This document shows positions 1 through 21,200 of a DNA stretch of 64,000 nt, in pieces (the stretch's first letter is position 1; the number at the start of each line of letters is the position of its first letter). Made by a program: the position numbers and the translations under genes. The notes beneath the pieces were generated by a model. That model saw only the letters and a list, made by a program, of their open reading frames with translations. It did not search any database and was not told where the DNA came from. The DNA comes from Acanthaster planci (taxonomy: Eukaryota; Echinodermata; Asteroidea; Valvatida; Acanthasteridae): positions 227,103-291,102 of the forward strand of contig NW_019091467.1 in assembly GCF_001949145.1 (NCBI RefSeq). The letters are read 5' to 3'.

Positions 1-1779
1 TGACAACAGATACATACATGTGTATGCCCATTTCAAACAGCCTATGGCAGGCTTTGGAAAATGGGGTATGGTTTTTAACATTACGGCTTAACTCTTCAAT
101 ATGTGGTTTCAGAAATACACAGGAACATTCTCAAAAGTCATATCAGATCCCAAACCTCTGTCATGGTAAAACTCTAGACTACCACAACTGACCTGACACT
201 GACATTAATCTTTTAAAACTATGACTTCAAAAGACCAGGGCCCAGTATCGCAGTGCCGCTTACAGCAAGCAAAAAATCAGCGCTTCCACTAGCAAGACAT
301 TCTTTGCTAATGCCATCCTATTTCACTGCCAAGAAAAACGCTTGCAGCAGTGAGCGTGAAATATTTGTCAATGTGCATGTGTGTTTTGCTGAAAAAAGTG
401 TTTGCCATCTGTTGCGCGGAATAATGGAGGCTGAAAGTGCAAAACCGAAGAGAAAGTATTCGTTGTTTACTAGTGCAGTGGACATTGCTCTCTCAACCTC
501 TTGCAGCGAAGAGCAACAAACTATTGAGGCCCGTTTTATTTCCAACAAAATTTAAGAGGGATTACATTTTGCGGTTGAAATCTCTATCTGGCCCAAACTT
601 GTTTTGGTGAAAATATTTCAAGAGGATTTTGCCGGTGGCGGAGTATGCATGGTCTTCCTTCTTGAAAACAGTGACGGTGACCAATCGCCATTTTTCTCCT
701 TTGTAAGCGTCAAGTCGGCCCTTAGATGCAGAATGTCTGCGCTAGCCTTTTAAGCATAGAATCCTCGCTTATAGAGCCCTTGAAACTGATTCTATGCTAA
801 CAATGCCTCGTAAACAAATAATTCTGCAATAAGCAGTGCCGTGAAATTGGGCCCGGGCCACGTCGGTATCACGGGAAAAGTTTGACCAAACAACTCGCAG
901 ACAACTCCACTCATGTACACGTACAATGACACCACAACAACATTAATTTGTGCAGTAGGCCTAGGCATGGTGCAGTTTATTTTGTCCATAGAATGTTCAT
1001 GTACAGGTAGCATTCACATTTGTTTGGCTGGCAATCACAATTCAACTTATGATATTTACACAATTATGGCACCACAGTTCTACAGAAACTGCATTATCAC
1101 TGACATTTACAGCAAATACTGTTCCTTTTGTTTACAGGTTGCAAAAACTGACCCCTGCATTTGGGAATGAATCCTTACAGTTATGATCACAAAAAGCAGA
1201 TTTTCCACTCCAAATTCAGTTTCAATATTGTGGCATTCTGCACCATGATTTGTCATTCATTGTTTTCCCCCGATCATATGATCAAATCCATTGAACTACC
1301 TACATAACAGGAATATTTCTTTTCTCCAGTCAAAAATATAAGTCTCAAATTTTGTTTGAAAAGAGCTGCTGCACTCTTGATGGTGAAAGAAGATGACCGA
1401 CCTAGGAAAGACTGAAGGACTAAGATACATGTACTTCTATAAAATTGAATCATTCAGTCACAATTCCACATTAAAAAGCCAGCAAGTGTCATTCCAAATA
1501 CTATTTTAAGCAAAGGTAGTTACATGTGCATGTACATATCCTTTCTGTATGAGGAACAGAATGTGGGTCTGCCAGTAACAACAAGGATATACTATTGTAG
1601 AAGGAGTTCATTTTCAAAATTTGAAAAAAATATATTTGAAACATTTTCTTTTGTGCTAAGATACACTTAAGTTGGAAACTTTATAGTTGGGTGAATTTAA
1701 AGAAGGTAAACATTATATTTTATTTATTCAAATTTAATTATTTATTTCTGATCATCCAACAGCACATTTAGCACCAATT

Positions 1780-1940
1780 ATAGGATGATAAGTGGGAAAA
1801 AAGAATTGTTCAGTTTTAGAGGTAGGAGGAAAACCCAGGATAGAGGTTTTGGAGAAAACCATGAACTCAGGTAAGGACTGAAAACCAAATCCACATGTGG
1901 ACCGAGCCGGATTCGAACCAAGGCCCCCAGAGGTGGTGGT
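1780..1940 (-). mobile_element. tRNA-derived SINE copy, family A
   Basis: Read on the minus strand, it carries a Pol III B-box-like GGTTCGAATCC (complement of about 1909-1920) followed by the tail also seen at 10770-10860: GGATTTGGTTTTCAGTCC-like sequence, then AAACCTC and CTCCTACCTC tracts. The same tail and B box occur at 10688-10890 and 11280-11450, so this is a dispersed family. The A-box half is degraded. The boundaries are estimates. Confidence 0.6.
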
Positions 1941-2985
1941 GATTCCCCATATACATATATTTATGATTTACCTGAATGCCCCCAAATTTGTCACCTCTTT
2001 CCCAGTGTCCCCCCCCCCACAAAGCCCTGAGTTTATGAATTGCACTGCAGACTTCATTTTAACCTGGTATATCCAAGTTTGTACATGTTCATTAGCAGAT
2101 GAGGTGAGGAAAAAGACTAGCAGGTTCCACGGCCCCTCCGAGCGGGACAAAAAACTTGTTGTTTCTGAAAGATGATAAGAGAGCAATTATGGGGACTGCA
2201 TTCCATGTCGCTCTTCCTGCCAAAAAAAAAACATGCCCTCAAACTTAGCCTCACCCCTCAGAAAGGCCAAGAAGATCATTTTCTTAAATTCTGTGGCCCC
2301 CCCCTCCGAAACTTCCCCCCACCCCCAACATAGGGTTGTGGATCAACTATTCTACATGTACATGTATATGCACAAAATGATGAGCCCTTAGATCAGTACA
2401 CGAATATCAGGAAGATTACCTGATAAAAGATGTACTTTCTACGGGCAAATTAATAATAAATTCACATTTAAAAAGTGCATGTACTTCATCAACCATCAAG
2501 TTAATTTGATGCTTCACGTTTGTGCTGCAAGTGAATTGGTTGACTAGAGCTACCGTAAGTCTACTGTAGGTCTTTTCCCATTGGAAATGTGCAGGGACTC
2601 ACACAGCCATGTACATTGTAGCTCTGGAAGCCTGTTTTGAACACGGCTTTGGACTGATGTTAGAAGCCGCGCCATTTATGAGATGTGATGTCAAAGTTTG
2701 AACAAAATTGACCCAAGTCAGTGTTTTGCCAGCTCATTGTCAAATATGTCTGGCAACATACGTTGTCTGCTTTGGGATGTTTAGTAGAGACCCTCAAGTT
2801 CCTCGGAAGGACAAGTGGGACAACACATGAACAGGGTACAGAGACCATGTGCCTATAATATTGCAGAAGTCAGACATAGTCTCTATAGGATCCCCATAAC
2901 AGAACTCTCTACCTTAAAGCAAGTGGTAAAATACTAATACAATGCAGTGCAAATACAATACTGAACAAATGGAAAATAATTTATT

Positions 2986-3227
2986 GGTAATTCCCAAAAT
3001 TAGGGGTCCAATTTTGTGTGTCTGTGCCACATCTGACATATGATTTTGTAAGTTCAGAACACATTTTGTAATTTCCAAGAGGGTAAATTAATGCAGATTA
3101 CCTGCCAAACAAATAGTAATAGTTTGCAATCAAGTCTGGTGATATTTCCATGTCAACTAACAAAGGTCAGATGTAACAGGGACACAAAAATGTCACACTT
3201 TTGGACCCCTAACTTCTGGAATTACCC
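2986..3227. mobile_element. Foldback (MITE-like) element
   Basis: The left arm (from GGTAATTCCCAAAATTAGG at 2986) and the right arm (ending in GGAATTACCC at 3227) are inverted copies of about 60 bp with several mismatches, sharing the core TTAGGGGTCCAA. The centre is unique AT-rich sequence without an open frame. Long terminal inverted repeats around a non-coding centre are typical of non-autonomous DNA transposons. No clear target duplication was found, so the superfamily is unassigned. Confidence 0.65.
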
Positions 3228-6200
3228 TTATACATATAAAAGAAACTACTTGTTGAGATATACTTGCAGTTAAAAAAAAAACACGGCTAAAAAATCTTGA
3301 CTGTTTAGAAGATGATTTCTCTATGTGCAAGCTTTCACAACCCATCACAACATAACATAAAAATGTCAGGCAAGAACAATAAAGACAAAAAATTCAGGTG
3401 GCATTTAGAATCGTACATGAGTCAAGATAAATTTGAAGAGTTTATTTCCAAAATGAGATAAGTGCCATTTTGGTCTTTTATTGATTTTCACCTTTTCCTG
3501 GTTGCCTCAAGCCAGTTTCAGAGTGAGGATGCGCGCGCATTACTCTCGGGTCAGAAGTATACTCCTGCATAACGGGGAGTATACTCTCGCTGATCCGTGG
3601 GGCGTACTCCTGCCATTTGTGCGCTTCGGGAGAGTACTCAGCAAAAAAAAAAACTCAATGAATCAGAACAGTGAAAAAGAACATTCAGGGAGACCTAGTA
3701 AACTCTTTGTTCTTCAATAATTGTAGAAAAAATTGCTCAATACTTTACTGGTGTATATCTTATTTTGGAATGAAGCCCTTCAGTTGTACACTCATTTGTT
3801 AGTGCAAGAAATGTGTTTTCTTCAATATTTTGAGTTGATAAATAATGGGCCTTCACGACCATTGCCCGTCTGTCACAGGAAAGATGGGAAAAAGCATGCT
3901 CGTGGCCCAAATTGATTTCCAAGAGAATTTCTGGGCACTCGCCCACGTGGATATTTTTAGACATACTGCGGAAAGGCCAGCGGGACTTCCCCCTCAGAAG
4001 AGAGGATGTCTGTGGGCAAAGCATCATGTTCACCAACTTCATCTCATAAGCACATGTCGTTTCAATTCCTTCCAGCTAAACAGTCCATTTGTACAAAAAA
4101 AGGGAACCAAAACAGAAATAAGCAGAAGCCAATTTAGGAAATTTGGTATTGCACTTTAATATGGTACCAGTAGCTGTAGACTGGTAAGGTATCGAGTTGC
4201 ATTCCAGACTGAGTTGTGTAGTATCCCTAACAACAAAAGAAAAAATTCTTTCATTGTAATAGGACAAATTTTCTAACTTTATGACATTCATTATTTTAAT
4301 GCCATTTGGCAGGTAAAACGACTGACATTAAACTAACACACTGAATGCAGCATTAATAACAAATAATCACGCTGCCATCAAGCGTGTTTATGGGCTTGGT
4401 GAGCAGGGGTAATATCAGTATAGGGCCTTGGCCATCAATTACATGTGCTTGTGGGTATGGGCGCTTTATGAACTTGCATTACTGTATAAAGTATAAATTG
4501 ATAAGGAACATAGAATCTTTTTGCTGAAGGTTGGCAAAATTTTGGTCTTACATGGTCAAGGTTTATTTTCCCCAGAGTGTTCAAGGAAGAAATTGAGATT
4601 TCCTTGAGAAATCCTCACTAACATTCTCAAACGAGTATTTGCCTGTACATACATGTAAATGTGCGTACATCCCCCGATCTGCAAAGCTCAATATAAATTA
4701 AATAGTCCTTCGTCATGCGTAATGAACACAGGCACAAGAACTAATGAGCCAACACCGCTCCAGCAGTGCATGACAGCCAGAATATTTATCATTTAATGAC
4801 AGCACACCTGCAACCCCTTAACCTTTGCCTCTCCTATGTTAATTACACACAAAATGGCATTCTTACACCTACACAAGTAGCCTAGCAGACCACCAAGTCT
4901 TCCTTCCACCAAGTCTTCCAAAAATCTGGCCGAGTAGCTTGGAATTTAGGATGCTGCATTTATGTACATTTTAGAATATTTCATCTTAAGTACAAAATAT
5001 CTTAAGAAAAAAAAACTAGTGCAGTATTTTTACAGGGCAAATCCACCTGTAATATTTCCAGAAATGCACTAGACCTTGATTAGGGTGGGGAAGGGGGGGT
5101 CCTAAAGCGTGTCCTCAACCTCATGTTATGCCCCCGCTTGGCTTTTAAATATTTCTTATCACCACCTGGAGAACAGCTGCAAAGATGATTTTTTTTCCCA
5201 GGCAACAATGTCATAGAGCTGGTGGTGAGAACAGAAATTTGCTAAGGAAAAAGAACTGCTCGACAGAAGCAGGCTAGCGACAAAACTCTCGTTTCAGCAT
5301 GTATTTCTTGTGGTTGGTTGCCTTGCTGATTTTGGTTAAGCACGGAAATCTGCTTTGTGGCTCAATGAAATTGGGACCAGATGCTTAGTACAAGACATGA
5401 GCCTCGAGTGTGGCCACTTTCCAGTCCCAATAATGAGTATGTATCAACAGAGGGGGCTGTTTGTAATTTACTGCTTGAGCATAGAGCTCATGCTTACCTG
5501 ACCTTACACTAAAAGGGGCAGTGTGTGAATGTGCCAGAGGTTATTGACCTGTTTTGCTTACTCCTTTCTGGACACCATTGCTGTATCTGCATGTACATTT
5601 CAGGCTTAGAAAAAAAAAAGAGAGGTTGGACTCATTCTTGATAAGTGCAAAACTGGTTACCCCAATCTCTGGACTTATAGGCAATCTGGACTTGTCTCAG
5701 TTGCAAGAAACCATCAAACTGGTGCAAAAGTCAAGCTATTTGCCTCAACAAAAGATCATCACTCCACTTCAGGAGAGACAAGCCGCATCCTCGGATGTTT
5801 CCCTGCATTTTTTCCGACAATTCTTCACTGTTAAAATGGTGCACAATTCATACGACATGTATGTACACATACATACAGGAGTGTACCCTGACTAAATGCA
5901 TAGAAAAACAACCATCCTTATCCCCGAAAAACAACCATCCCTATCCCCGAAGGAACACTGCAATGATGCCAAATCTGAGTGACGTCAGCATGGTTAGGAT
6001 TTTCATCAATCTTATAATTCCATAAGCATTCAATACAACTATAAAAAGTGTATTCATTCAATGTACTTTTCCAAATCCATTCATTTCATAAGATATTAAC
6101 TGGGAAGGGCATGTATTGAAAAATATAACCAATTAAAAAAAATGGTAATATTATAGCATTTCATTGTCTGCAAATATTTAATTTTGATCACGGAGAGAAA

Positions 6201-6348
6201 TTGTTGGCATCCTGACATTTCTGAGAATTAATTTAACTGCACTTTGCCTCAACTGAGAGTCCGCATTTCACCGGACTAAAACTGGCTGCAACTCCCAACA
6301 AATCTCTGGCTAGTGCTTTCCTGAGTCAGTGTTGCAGACGAGACCATC

Positions 6349-6460
6349 ACAAGACAGGACACAAGACCAGACACAAGACCAGACACAAGACCAGGCACAA
6401 GACCATGCACAAGACCATGCACAAGACCATGCACAAGACCAGACACAAGACCATGCACAA
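6349..6460. repeat. 12-bp minisatellite (ACAAGACCAKRC)
   Basis: About nine tandem copies of a 12-bp unit, alternating CAAGACCAGACA and CAAGACCATGCA. On the minus strand it translates as a short VHGL/VSGL repeat, which explains a spurious open frame there. Related TCTTGTG units in opposite orientation recur at about 6550-6590. It lies in non-coding DNA. Confidence 0.85.
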
Positions 6461-6764
6461 GTAACCAGGGTAACAGGGTGAACAATGACAAAGGAATCCT
6501 TTTGTTGCAGTTCATTTGAATAGCTTGTGGCTTGAATTCAGACTGGAGGTCTTGTGTTGGTCTTGTGCTGGTCTTGTGACGGTCTTACATGTAAGTGGTC
6601 TTGACTACAACACTGCCCTGAGTCCATCACAATGTCGCTCAAGTATGAAACCTCTCTGGCACATTCTTTATGGACACAAATTGGATGTCACGTCCCATGA
6701 GAAGTACTGATGCCAGAAACCTTCAGTCCCTGGATTACGACCGATCTGAAAGTGTTTGGCTGTA

Positions 6765-6877
6765 GGCCGCATCTGAATTATGTTGCTGCGGCTACGGCTT
6801 TGTGCACTTTCCATATACATATATACATGTACATGCATTTCCAGCCATAGCCTACAAATCCAAATGTGGCCTAATTT
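6765..6877. mobile_element. Short foldback element
   Basis: The left arm TAGGCCGCATCTGAATTATG and the right arm, whose complement reads TAGGCCACATTTGGATTTG, are inverted and partly degenerate, with GCTACGG/GGCTATGG continuing inward. The internal CTTGGCTRCGGCT-like motif is shared with the foldback at 49453-49578, so the two appear to be one family. Confidence 0.5.
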
Positions 6878-8372
6878 TTTTTATTTGATTCTTAGGCCGA
6901 GGACCACATTTCTGAATTGATATAAATCTACATATGTACAGGTACTTCTTGCCAAGACTTAGCATTTTTCTTCTCTCCAAGTTTATAACTACGACGAGGC
7001 GCACATCTGATTCATGTAGACGACTATTTAATATTTCCGACTAAGACAAAGGAAGACTACCCATTTCAAAGATTTCCGAGCATGTACATTTACAAAGACA
7101 AATAAATACTATTTTCAGCAGCCTAGCCCTGGTACAATTGATCACTTACTCTGTGCTTGGCCGTTAAGTGACTCGTATTAATGGAGCTTAAAATTCACTT
7201 ACAATGAACATTTGAAATATGTACATCTCAAAAATATATGCAGTTTAAAAAAAATAAAATGAGCATAAAAAGCATCGCACATACCTTTTTTTTGGTGGCT
7301 TTCTGGGTTTTTTTTATGAAAAAGGATATGAATTTCTCCTGGGACAATACTGAGGACCCTTGTAAAGGGAGAAAGATGCTTACGGTGAGGGTTCCAAAAA
7401 ACTTAGCTGGGTGTTCTCAACGGGCTACTGTCAAGTTCATGTCGCTAGGGGGATCAACCACTCAGTTCCTGGGCAATGCTGATGGGAACAGCTTGGGTAC
7501 ATTTGGCGAGGTGCTCTCCTCAGCGGAGCTGTTTCAAGCAGGCACAACTGTCCATTCTGCTCTGCTCTTGGCATTGATTATTGTGAAGATAGAAACAGTG
7601 GGAGATCTCCGGTTCCCAATGAAGGAGCCTTTTTTTCCCAGTGACGACGACCATCCACTGATGGAGATCTGGTTACGCCTCCTTGCTGAATAATCTCACG
7701 ATGGAACAGCACATTCCTGAAAATGCCGGCAAGTAGCGCACTAAAAAGACGCGCTCAGCCACAGAATAAAGGAAACTCCATGGCAGACTGGTTTAAAGCA
7801 TTCACTAAACTACGCGCCTCAAGACACTATCGCATTTGTACCAGCCACAACAGAGTGACATTTGAAAAAATTCAGCAGATCAGTCAGCTATCCCCCTAAT
7901 ACTGTTTAACTCTACGATTTGAATTTTCTTTTTTATGCATGAAGTTTAAAAATGGTCCGAAACTCCATACCACGGTTGTCTCACACCTTGGTTACAAATG
8001 GTGTCGCCGATACTGTTATGTGCATAATAAGCACTTCTCACGATGAAAGCTTAGCGGTAGCACTTTGCTTGCAGGCAGCAATTTCGAACTATCAGACAAG
8101 GTAATAACGAATATCCGGTGAGCGCAGTCTCCCCAGTTCTATATGTCGAGAGCGCCCTCAACTGTCCGTGCTCGGAGAGACTGATCCTGCAGGGCTGCAT
8201 CGCAATTGAAGACCCCCCTGTCCTGAGATGGCATCGCCAGAAAAGCGTCGGTGATCCAGGGGCTTCTTCAAATGTGGCAAACCCAACACAGAGAACCTGG
8301 CTACTCTCTGGAGGCTGAAACTGGGAGCAGCTCGGTGGGAGATTGGACACCGGACAGTCTCAGTTCACAGGC

Positions 8373-15806
<7,434 letters not shown>

Positions 15807-17411
15807 ACCATGTTAAAACACGTCACTGAAAAACACAAGTTAATCTTCTATCAGATAAAATTCCAACTGCCACTTTTAAAAGAATGTTGATAGTCACTTT
15901 AAACAAGTTTCACTTACAATCTGCCCTACGTTGACAGCAACAGAGTAGTTCTCTTCGGAACATTTCAACGAATTCCTAAACTTTGACAAAATGTTACTCA
16001 GCTTCTTGCCCAAATGTAATGAACTCAGGTTTTTGGTTATTGTGTACAGTTGACTCTTGTTAATACAAGGGCCTTGGGACTTACTCAATTTGCTTGTATT
16101 ATCTGGACCTCGTCTTATGCGAAAGCTGCCGTCCTGCTTGATGTACATGTATTACCAATCCACTGTAGGTGAAGCTTACATGTATACATATAAGTATGCA
16201 TAACTTTTTGTTTAAAAGCACGTATGTTTTGTTATGAATTGGATTTCAAAAAGTTTATGAAAGTGAGATGTGTACGTACAGTTTAATGAACAAAGACTTG
16301 TACTAAAGAACAACAATAAAATGTAAGAATGGAGGAAACAGACTTTCCACCAGTCCTATTGAGTTGGAGCGATGCCGTATCACACGTCCCCCGCACACCA
16401 TGATGAGATCCACATGCACGCACGTAACATAAAAAATGGGAGGAAACCAGCTATTGGTGGAGTGGACAGTGGTGAATATTGAATTTTAATTTGACACGGC
16501 GTGTGGGTTTGGTGAAAAATTCTGAGCAAGGGATGCACTTTTTTTTCTTCAAAACTTGTGGATGTTACTTTCTTTGGACTGAAAACCAAGGTTTAGTCAT
16601 GATTTTCTTAAATTGAGGATTTATAGAAATATCAATTTTGTTGACAGGGTGGGCATTTTTTGGGCTGGGTGTTTGGTTACGGAACACAATTTTGTTTAGT
16701 TTCCTGGGGGACTTTGGTCTTGGGGAATTTTTGGGGGCGAGGGAATAGAATGAAAGATTTCTTTTGTTCACCACTGTCCAAAATATCGAGAGTTGCCACC
16801 AATGACTATTTCCTCTATGGGCGAACGTGGTCCCCTAACCAAACCACAGGAGAGGCCCAAATGTAATTGGGGCACATGACATATTGACCAGAAAACAGTC
16901 ATTGGTAGTACTCCCAACCGTCACAATCAACAAGTCGTGTGCCCAGACCACGTATAGGCCACTCATGCGTGTTTCTGGGAGGACCATGTTTCACCCATAG
17001 AGTTATTACGTATTCTAAATCTTGATACACGCATTTGAAAGGTACAGCTGACGAAAAGTTAAAGTGCTGTGCGTGTGTCGAGTGAAAACAGTCAGATTTT
17101 GACAGATTTTGAAGTCACAAACATCACTGAAGCCCCAACCATTTGACGTTGCCATTTACGGAAGCCAGCAGGTGGTGACAGAGGTATTTTTTGGTGAGTC
17201 TTTGACATTTTTGAGAACTGTTTCAACCTTACTGTATGTACAGGCGTGGAGTGTAAGTATGACGATCCCGTCCAAACTCGAAAAAGAGGAATACTAACGC
17301 TCCACTTAGTAGAGCTAGTCACTGACGCTACATGCCAAGAAAGACCGACTCACATGACCAAATCAACATAATCAATCTTGTTCTTAAAAAGCTGCTCATA
17401 AGTCACAATCA

Positions 17412-17648
17412 TTAAAATTAGGGAAATAATGTTGCATCCTGACTCCACCTTTCTCATCATATATCATCTCAATAAAAGTCAGTCCTTACAGAAATGCTGG
17501 AAAGACACGAATTCTGGACTGAGAATCATTTACCGATGTTGTTGGGAAATGCTTAGAAAATTCTCTTCACATGTCACAGTTCACTCCCCATCTTTGTACA
17601 CAACTGCCGAAGTGGAGTCAGGATGCAACATTTTTTTCCAAAATTAGA
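17412..17648. mobile_element. Foldback (MITE-like) element
   Basis: Inverted arms of about 36 bp: AATGTTGCATCCTGACTCCA in the left arm (about 17427-17446) and its complement in the right arm (about 17611-17631), extended outward by ATTAGGGAAAT-like versus TTTTCCAAAATTA. The centre is short and non-coding. It resembles a non-autonomous DNA transposon; the target duplication was not resolved. Confidence 0.6.
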
Positions 17649-18059
17649 CCTGTGTGATCAGTTAGAGATATAGATGAGAGAATCTCACCGGCTGGATGAC
17701 ATTTCTGATATTCCAGGGTGTAGACAATTGAGCTACTGGAGCACTGAAATTGAAAAATTTCACAGCATGATTTCGCGTGCGCCCACCTCCTTGTATACAT
17801 GTATATATTATAGGCATTTCCCATGCAGATACAACATAATGTACATGTACATGTACGTGTGCCGCAGAAGGTTGCACTGGTAAACATACTAACGGCATAT
17901 TCCTCACTCAGTTTCGCCATGGTACCAGTGATCCCCATAATTTTAACAATATAGATCAATCCATGAATGCCTATTACCATTCCTCGCAATTTACAAAAGA
18001 ACGAGCCACCAAAAACAATAGATGATGTTGAATCATGGTTAATAACATCAAATAATCAA

Positions 18060-18249
18060 CAATCTAGGAAGTGATTGCGCTTGTTGTCCTAAAACGCGGC
18101 GTCTTAGGAAATACATCAACTACACGCTGTAAAATAACATTTCAACCAAAACAACCCATTAATCTTGGAAGCGATCACTCAAGCGCCGGAGAGTACGAGG
18201 TTGCTGTCGCTATAGTAACTGTGACTGAGGATGTACATTACGACAGAAA
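18060..18249. promoter_or_regulatory. Probable bidirectional promoter GPATCH2/SPATA17
   Basis: Just before the SPATA17 ATG the composition changes: CpG dinucleotides become frequent (AACGCGGCGTC, GCGCCGGAGAGTACG, ACCGTCGTAAG) in otherwise CpG-poor surroundings. SPATA17 starts at 18250 going right and GPATCH2 is transcribed leftward from an unlocated leader exon. This arrangement is what a shared TATA-less promoter would give. No core promoter element was identified with confidence. Confidence 0.35.
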
Positions 18250-21200
18250 ATGGCGACCGTCGTAAGATTATTGGAGCGGACTCCAAGTATTATGGAGCAA
18301 GTTTTTGAACGAAATAGGTAATTTGACCGAGTGCTTATTGCTTCATTTAGTGGTTAACTTGGTGTAGTTATGCAGAACGTTTAAAAAGCTTCATGAAATT
18401 TATGACCGTAGGCAATTGTTGGCAAAAATCCAGGCTACTGGTGTTGGAAATTTTCGGATCAGAAATGACAAAAACAGTCTGACCATGCAATCCTGCGCAT
18501 GAGTTAGCCTATCGGATGTCGGACAACTCGACCGTTTGCCAACGCGACTTGGGACAACTCGACTGTTGAGACAACTAGACAGGTGGGACAAGTGGGACAA
18601 CTCGACCATTTAGGCTAGGCCTACCAGGTTGTCTCTTAAGACAACTCTGCCGTTTCCAGTTCCATCGCCAGGTTGATTTTAGTGTCACTGTGCGAGTAAG
18701 TGACCAGAGCTAGAGGGGAACAAATTGTCTACAATAACAATTACGAGCATCCATTTGCCAAACGTTATGCAATGTTGTTGTCATGAATTTTTTCCCCTCT
18801 GTTTAGTCTTCTCAGCTTGTGCACATGAAATGTGAAAAAGGCTTATTATGAGTCTATTTGTCTCAGTGGACAGACAGTTTGCTCCAATGGTCAAGTTGTC
18901 AGTCCATTTGAGGCACACATGGTCAAATTGTCCCACTGGTCGAGTTGTCTCAATGGTTGAGTTGTTCCAAGTCGAGTTGGCAAATGGTTGAGTTGTCAGA
19001 GCCCCATATGAATGATGATAATGGTATGGTATAATTCTTTGCTGATTGAATGGCATGAATGGGGACAAAAGCTTCCAAAAATTGCCACAAAAAGTGATAA
19101 AGCCCTTAATTTTATGTAAAATTTCTTTTTAATTCATAAGAATTATGGAGAATGCACACCACTATGCACAATGCTAGTCAGGTAATCATGACAGCAAGCT
19201 GACCAATGATGTCCGTGTATTGAGTGATAAGCATGCATGATGCAGCCAGATGGGCAGGCGATAAACCTTGTGCCTAGGCAGGAAATTTTGTGAAAACATG
19301 CTCCCTTCAACTATGAGCAAAACAATCTAAACTTAAGTTCATGAACACAGAAAGTTCGTACAGACAAGAGACCAAGTTCTGTGAATTAAGTTGCAGAAAG
19401 CTTCTAGCAACATGGATTTTTTTTACATGAAGCTGTAAGGTTGTGTGCGTGTATGGCCGATGTAGTGTAACTAAGCCATTTTGACCGGTATGTATAGACT
19501 GGTTGCCACATTTCCATCGTGTGTTCTTTTGCATGGGTGCAGTGCGACGGGACCAGCACAACATTGCTGTAATGCACTGAGCTTTGTGCACATGTTTTTA
19601 GGGCTGTGTCAATTCGAATGATTCACTATTTGAATATTTGACCTTTAATGCAATTGAATATCTCTGAATATTTGGTTGAAACCGACTAACAGATTGTTGA
19701 CGAACAAACCAAAATCAGTTGCAATAATGCAGACAATAATACATTATAACCACTATAATAGCTTCTCATGACTATCTCCAGCCTTGATTTAGCAAGATTT
19801 AAGAGATGAACAATACTTCTTGCCCTGTTGAAATTTCTACTCCTAATAATTCACTTTTTGAATTGTTGTAAAATTTCTGTCGCTTTTCTTTTGAATCAGC
19901 TTGAAACAAGCCTCCATATTGCAAATTTTCTTATTTTAAACTGAAGAAAATCTTCCCTTCCTTTTCATAAATTTTGCATTCAAATATTCAAATTTGGAAA
20001 ATAATATTCAATTATTCGATAATCGATCAAATATTCAGATATTTGGCACACCCCTATGTGTTTTCACCACTGGAACAGTGAAACCCAATGGGAACTTGTG
20101 AAAATAACGGATGTTTCTTTTCAAAAGTTGCCAGTATTTGGAGGAAAACATATAAAAACAAGTGTTTTAATGTGAAAAAAGGTTGTCAAGAGGTATTTTG
20201 TGAAGACAAAAAAGACAACAGGATTTATTAGTTTTATTTCAAATTGTTTAAATTTGTTTGTCTAATTTGTCTGTAACAATTTCAGGGTTGTGCCAAAAAA
20301 TTACGATTGGTTGGGAAACATGAAGCACAAGTGTCTTTTGTTTTTGGTATCATGCATGATATGTTGGGCCCGATCGGTTGATCAGCAAATCGCCCAACTG
20401 CTCTAAACAACTAGTTGATCGTGTAATAATCACCAACTTTACTTCCCTTTTTCAAAATAATATTTTGCAGCTGGGTTTGTCCACACTAAAAGACATTTGT
20501 GTTAAATTTCATACAATTTCCAACTGTAAAATTTTGCCATTATTTTTTGCCTACATGTGTCTTCACTGTTTCTGATTGTTGTCACAGCTAGGTAAAGATA
20601 AATTGAGCAGTATTTGAGAAATTACGGAAGTTCATTCTTGAATATATAACATTTGTCACATGAACAGACACTTTCTTTCTAAATATGAAACTCAAATTCA
20701 AAACACAGTTGAAAATTACCTGTAATGTATTAAATACCCTTTTTAGTTTACTTTTAGAAACTTTCATTATATTATAAAACAATTCCAGTGTAGATAACAC
20801 AAATTTATTTCAAGAAAAAAATGTAACGTTTGTGACTGGACAGACATTTCTCTTGTGTTGAAATTAGAGCATGAAAACATAATTTTCACAAACCTTTGGT
20901 AAAAAAGTAGTGATTCCACCCTGATCAAACTTTTCATCTGGAGAAAAAGAATTACCAGAACAAGAGGTATTTCTAAAATTGATAATTATTTCTTTGTACT
21001 GGCAAAAGTTAAAAAAGTTAAAAGTATCGTAATGATTATAATGTGTTAATTTATATGTCAATAAAACCAGCATTTTGATCAAATTTAGGGTTGAATATTC
21101 AAACATTTAATTATTTGATCTGACTCAGCCCTCAATAATGTGACTCACGTTGGCAGGATAAATGCAATTTTGGCCTCCAGCATTTTTTTTCTTTTTGAAA

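Larger units (their letters stand above)
1..8372. other. 3' flank of GPATCH2, no gene recognised
   Basis: This stretch lies downstream of the GPATCH2 stop codon on the minus strand. It is AT-rich, with many short open frames broken by stops and no splice-flanked conserved peptide that I recognise. Part of it next to 8372 must be the GPATCH2 3' untranslated region, but the cleavage site cannot be fixed because several minus-strand AATAAA-like sites exist. It contains a reverse SINE (about 1780-1940), foldback elements (2986-3227 and about 6765-6877), a 12-bp minisatellite (about 6349-6460) and a short duplication near 5905-5950. An exon of a distant gene could be missed here. Confidence 0.6.
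15826..18249. other. GPATCH2 5' leader region and divergent spacer
   Basis: No coding exon is recognised between the GPATCH2 start exon and the SPATA17 ATG. The acceptor at 15826-15827 implies at least one non-coding GPATCH2 leader exon further right, probably near the SPATA17 start, but its donor is not identified. The region contains a foldback at 17412-17648 and many ACATGTAC-type palindromic simple sequences. Confidence 0.5.

Noticed and set aside
6276-6515. Minus-strand frame encoding a VHGL/VSGL repeat peptide
   Set aside because: It is translation of a 12-bp minisatellite; no gene context.
7238-7693. 151-codon open frame on the plus strand with a hydrophobic start, the longest frame outside genes
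   Set aside because: No domain or family resemblance is visible, the start lies in low-complexity AAAA/TTTT sequence, and no splice or promoter context supports it. It lies antisense to the likely GPATCH2 3' region.
8051-8350. 99-codon minus-strand open frame just after GPATCH2
   Set aside because: It starts after the GPATCH2 stop codon in what should be the 3' UTR and has no recognisable motif.
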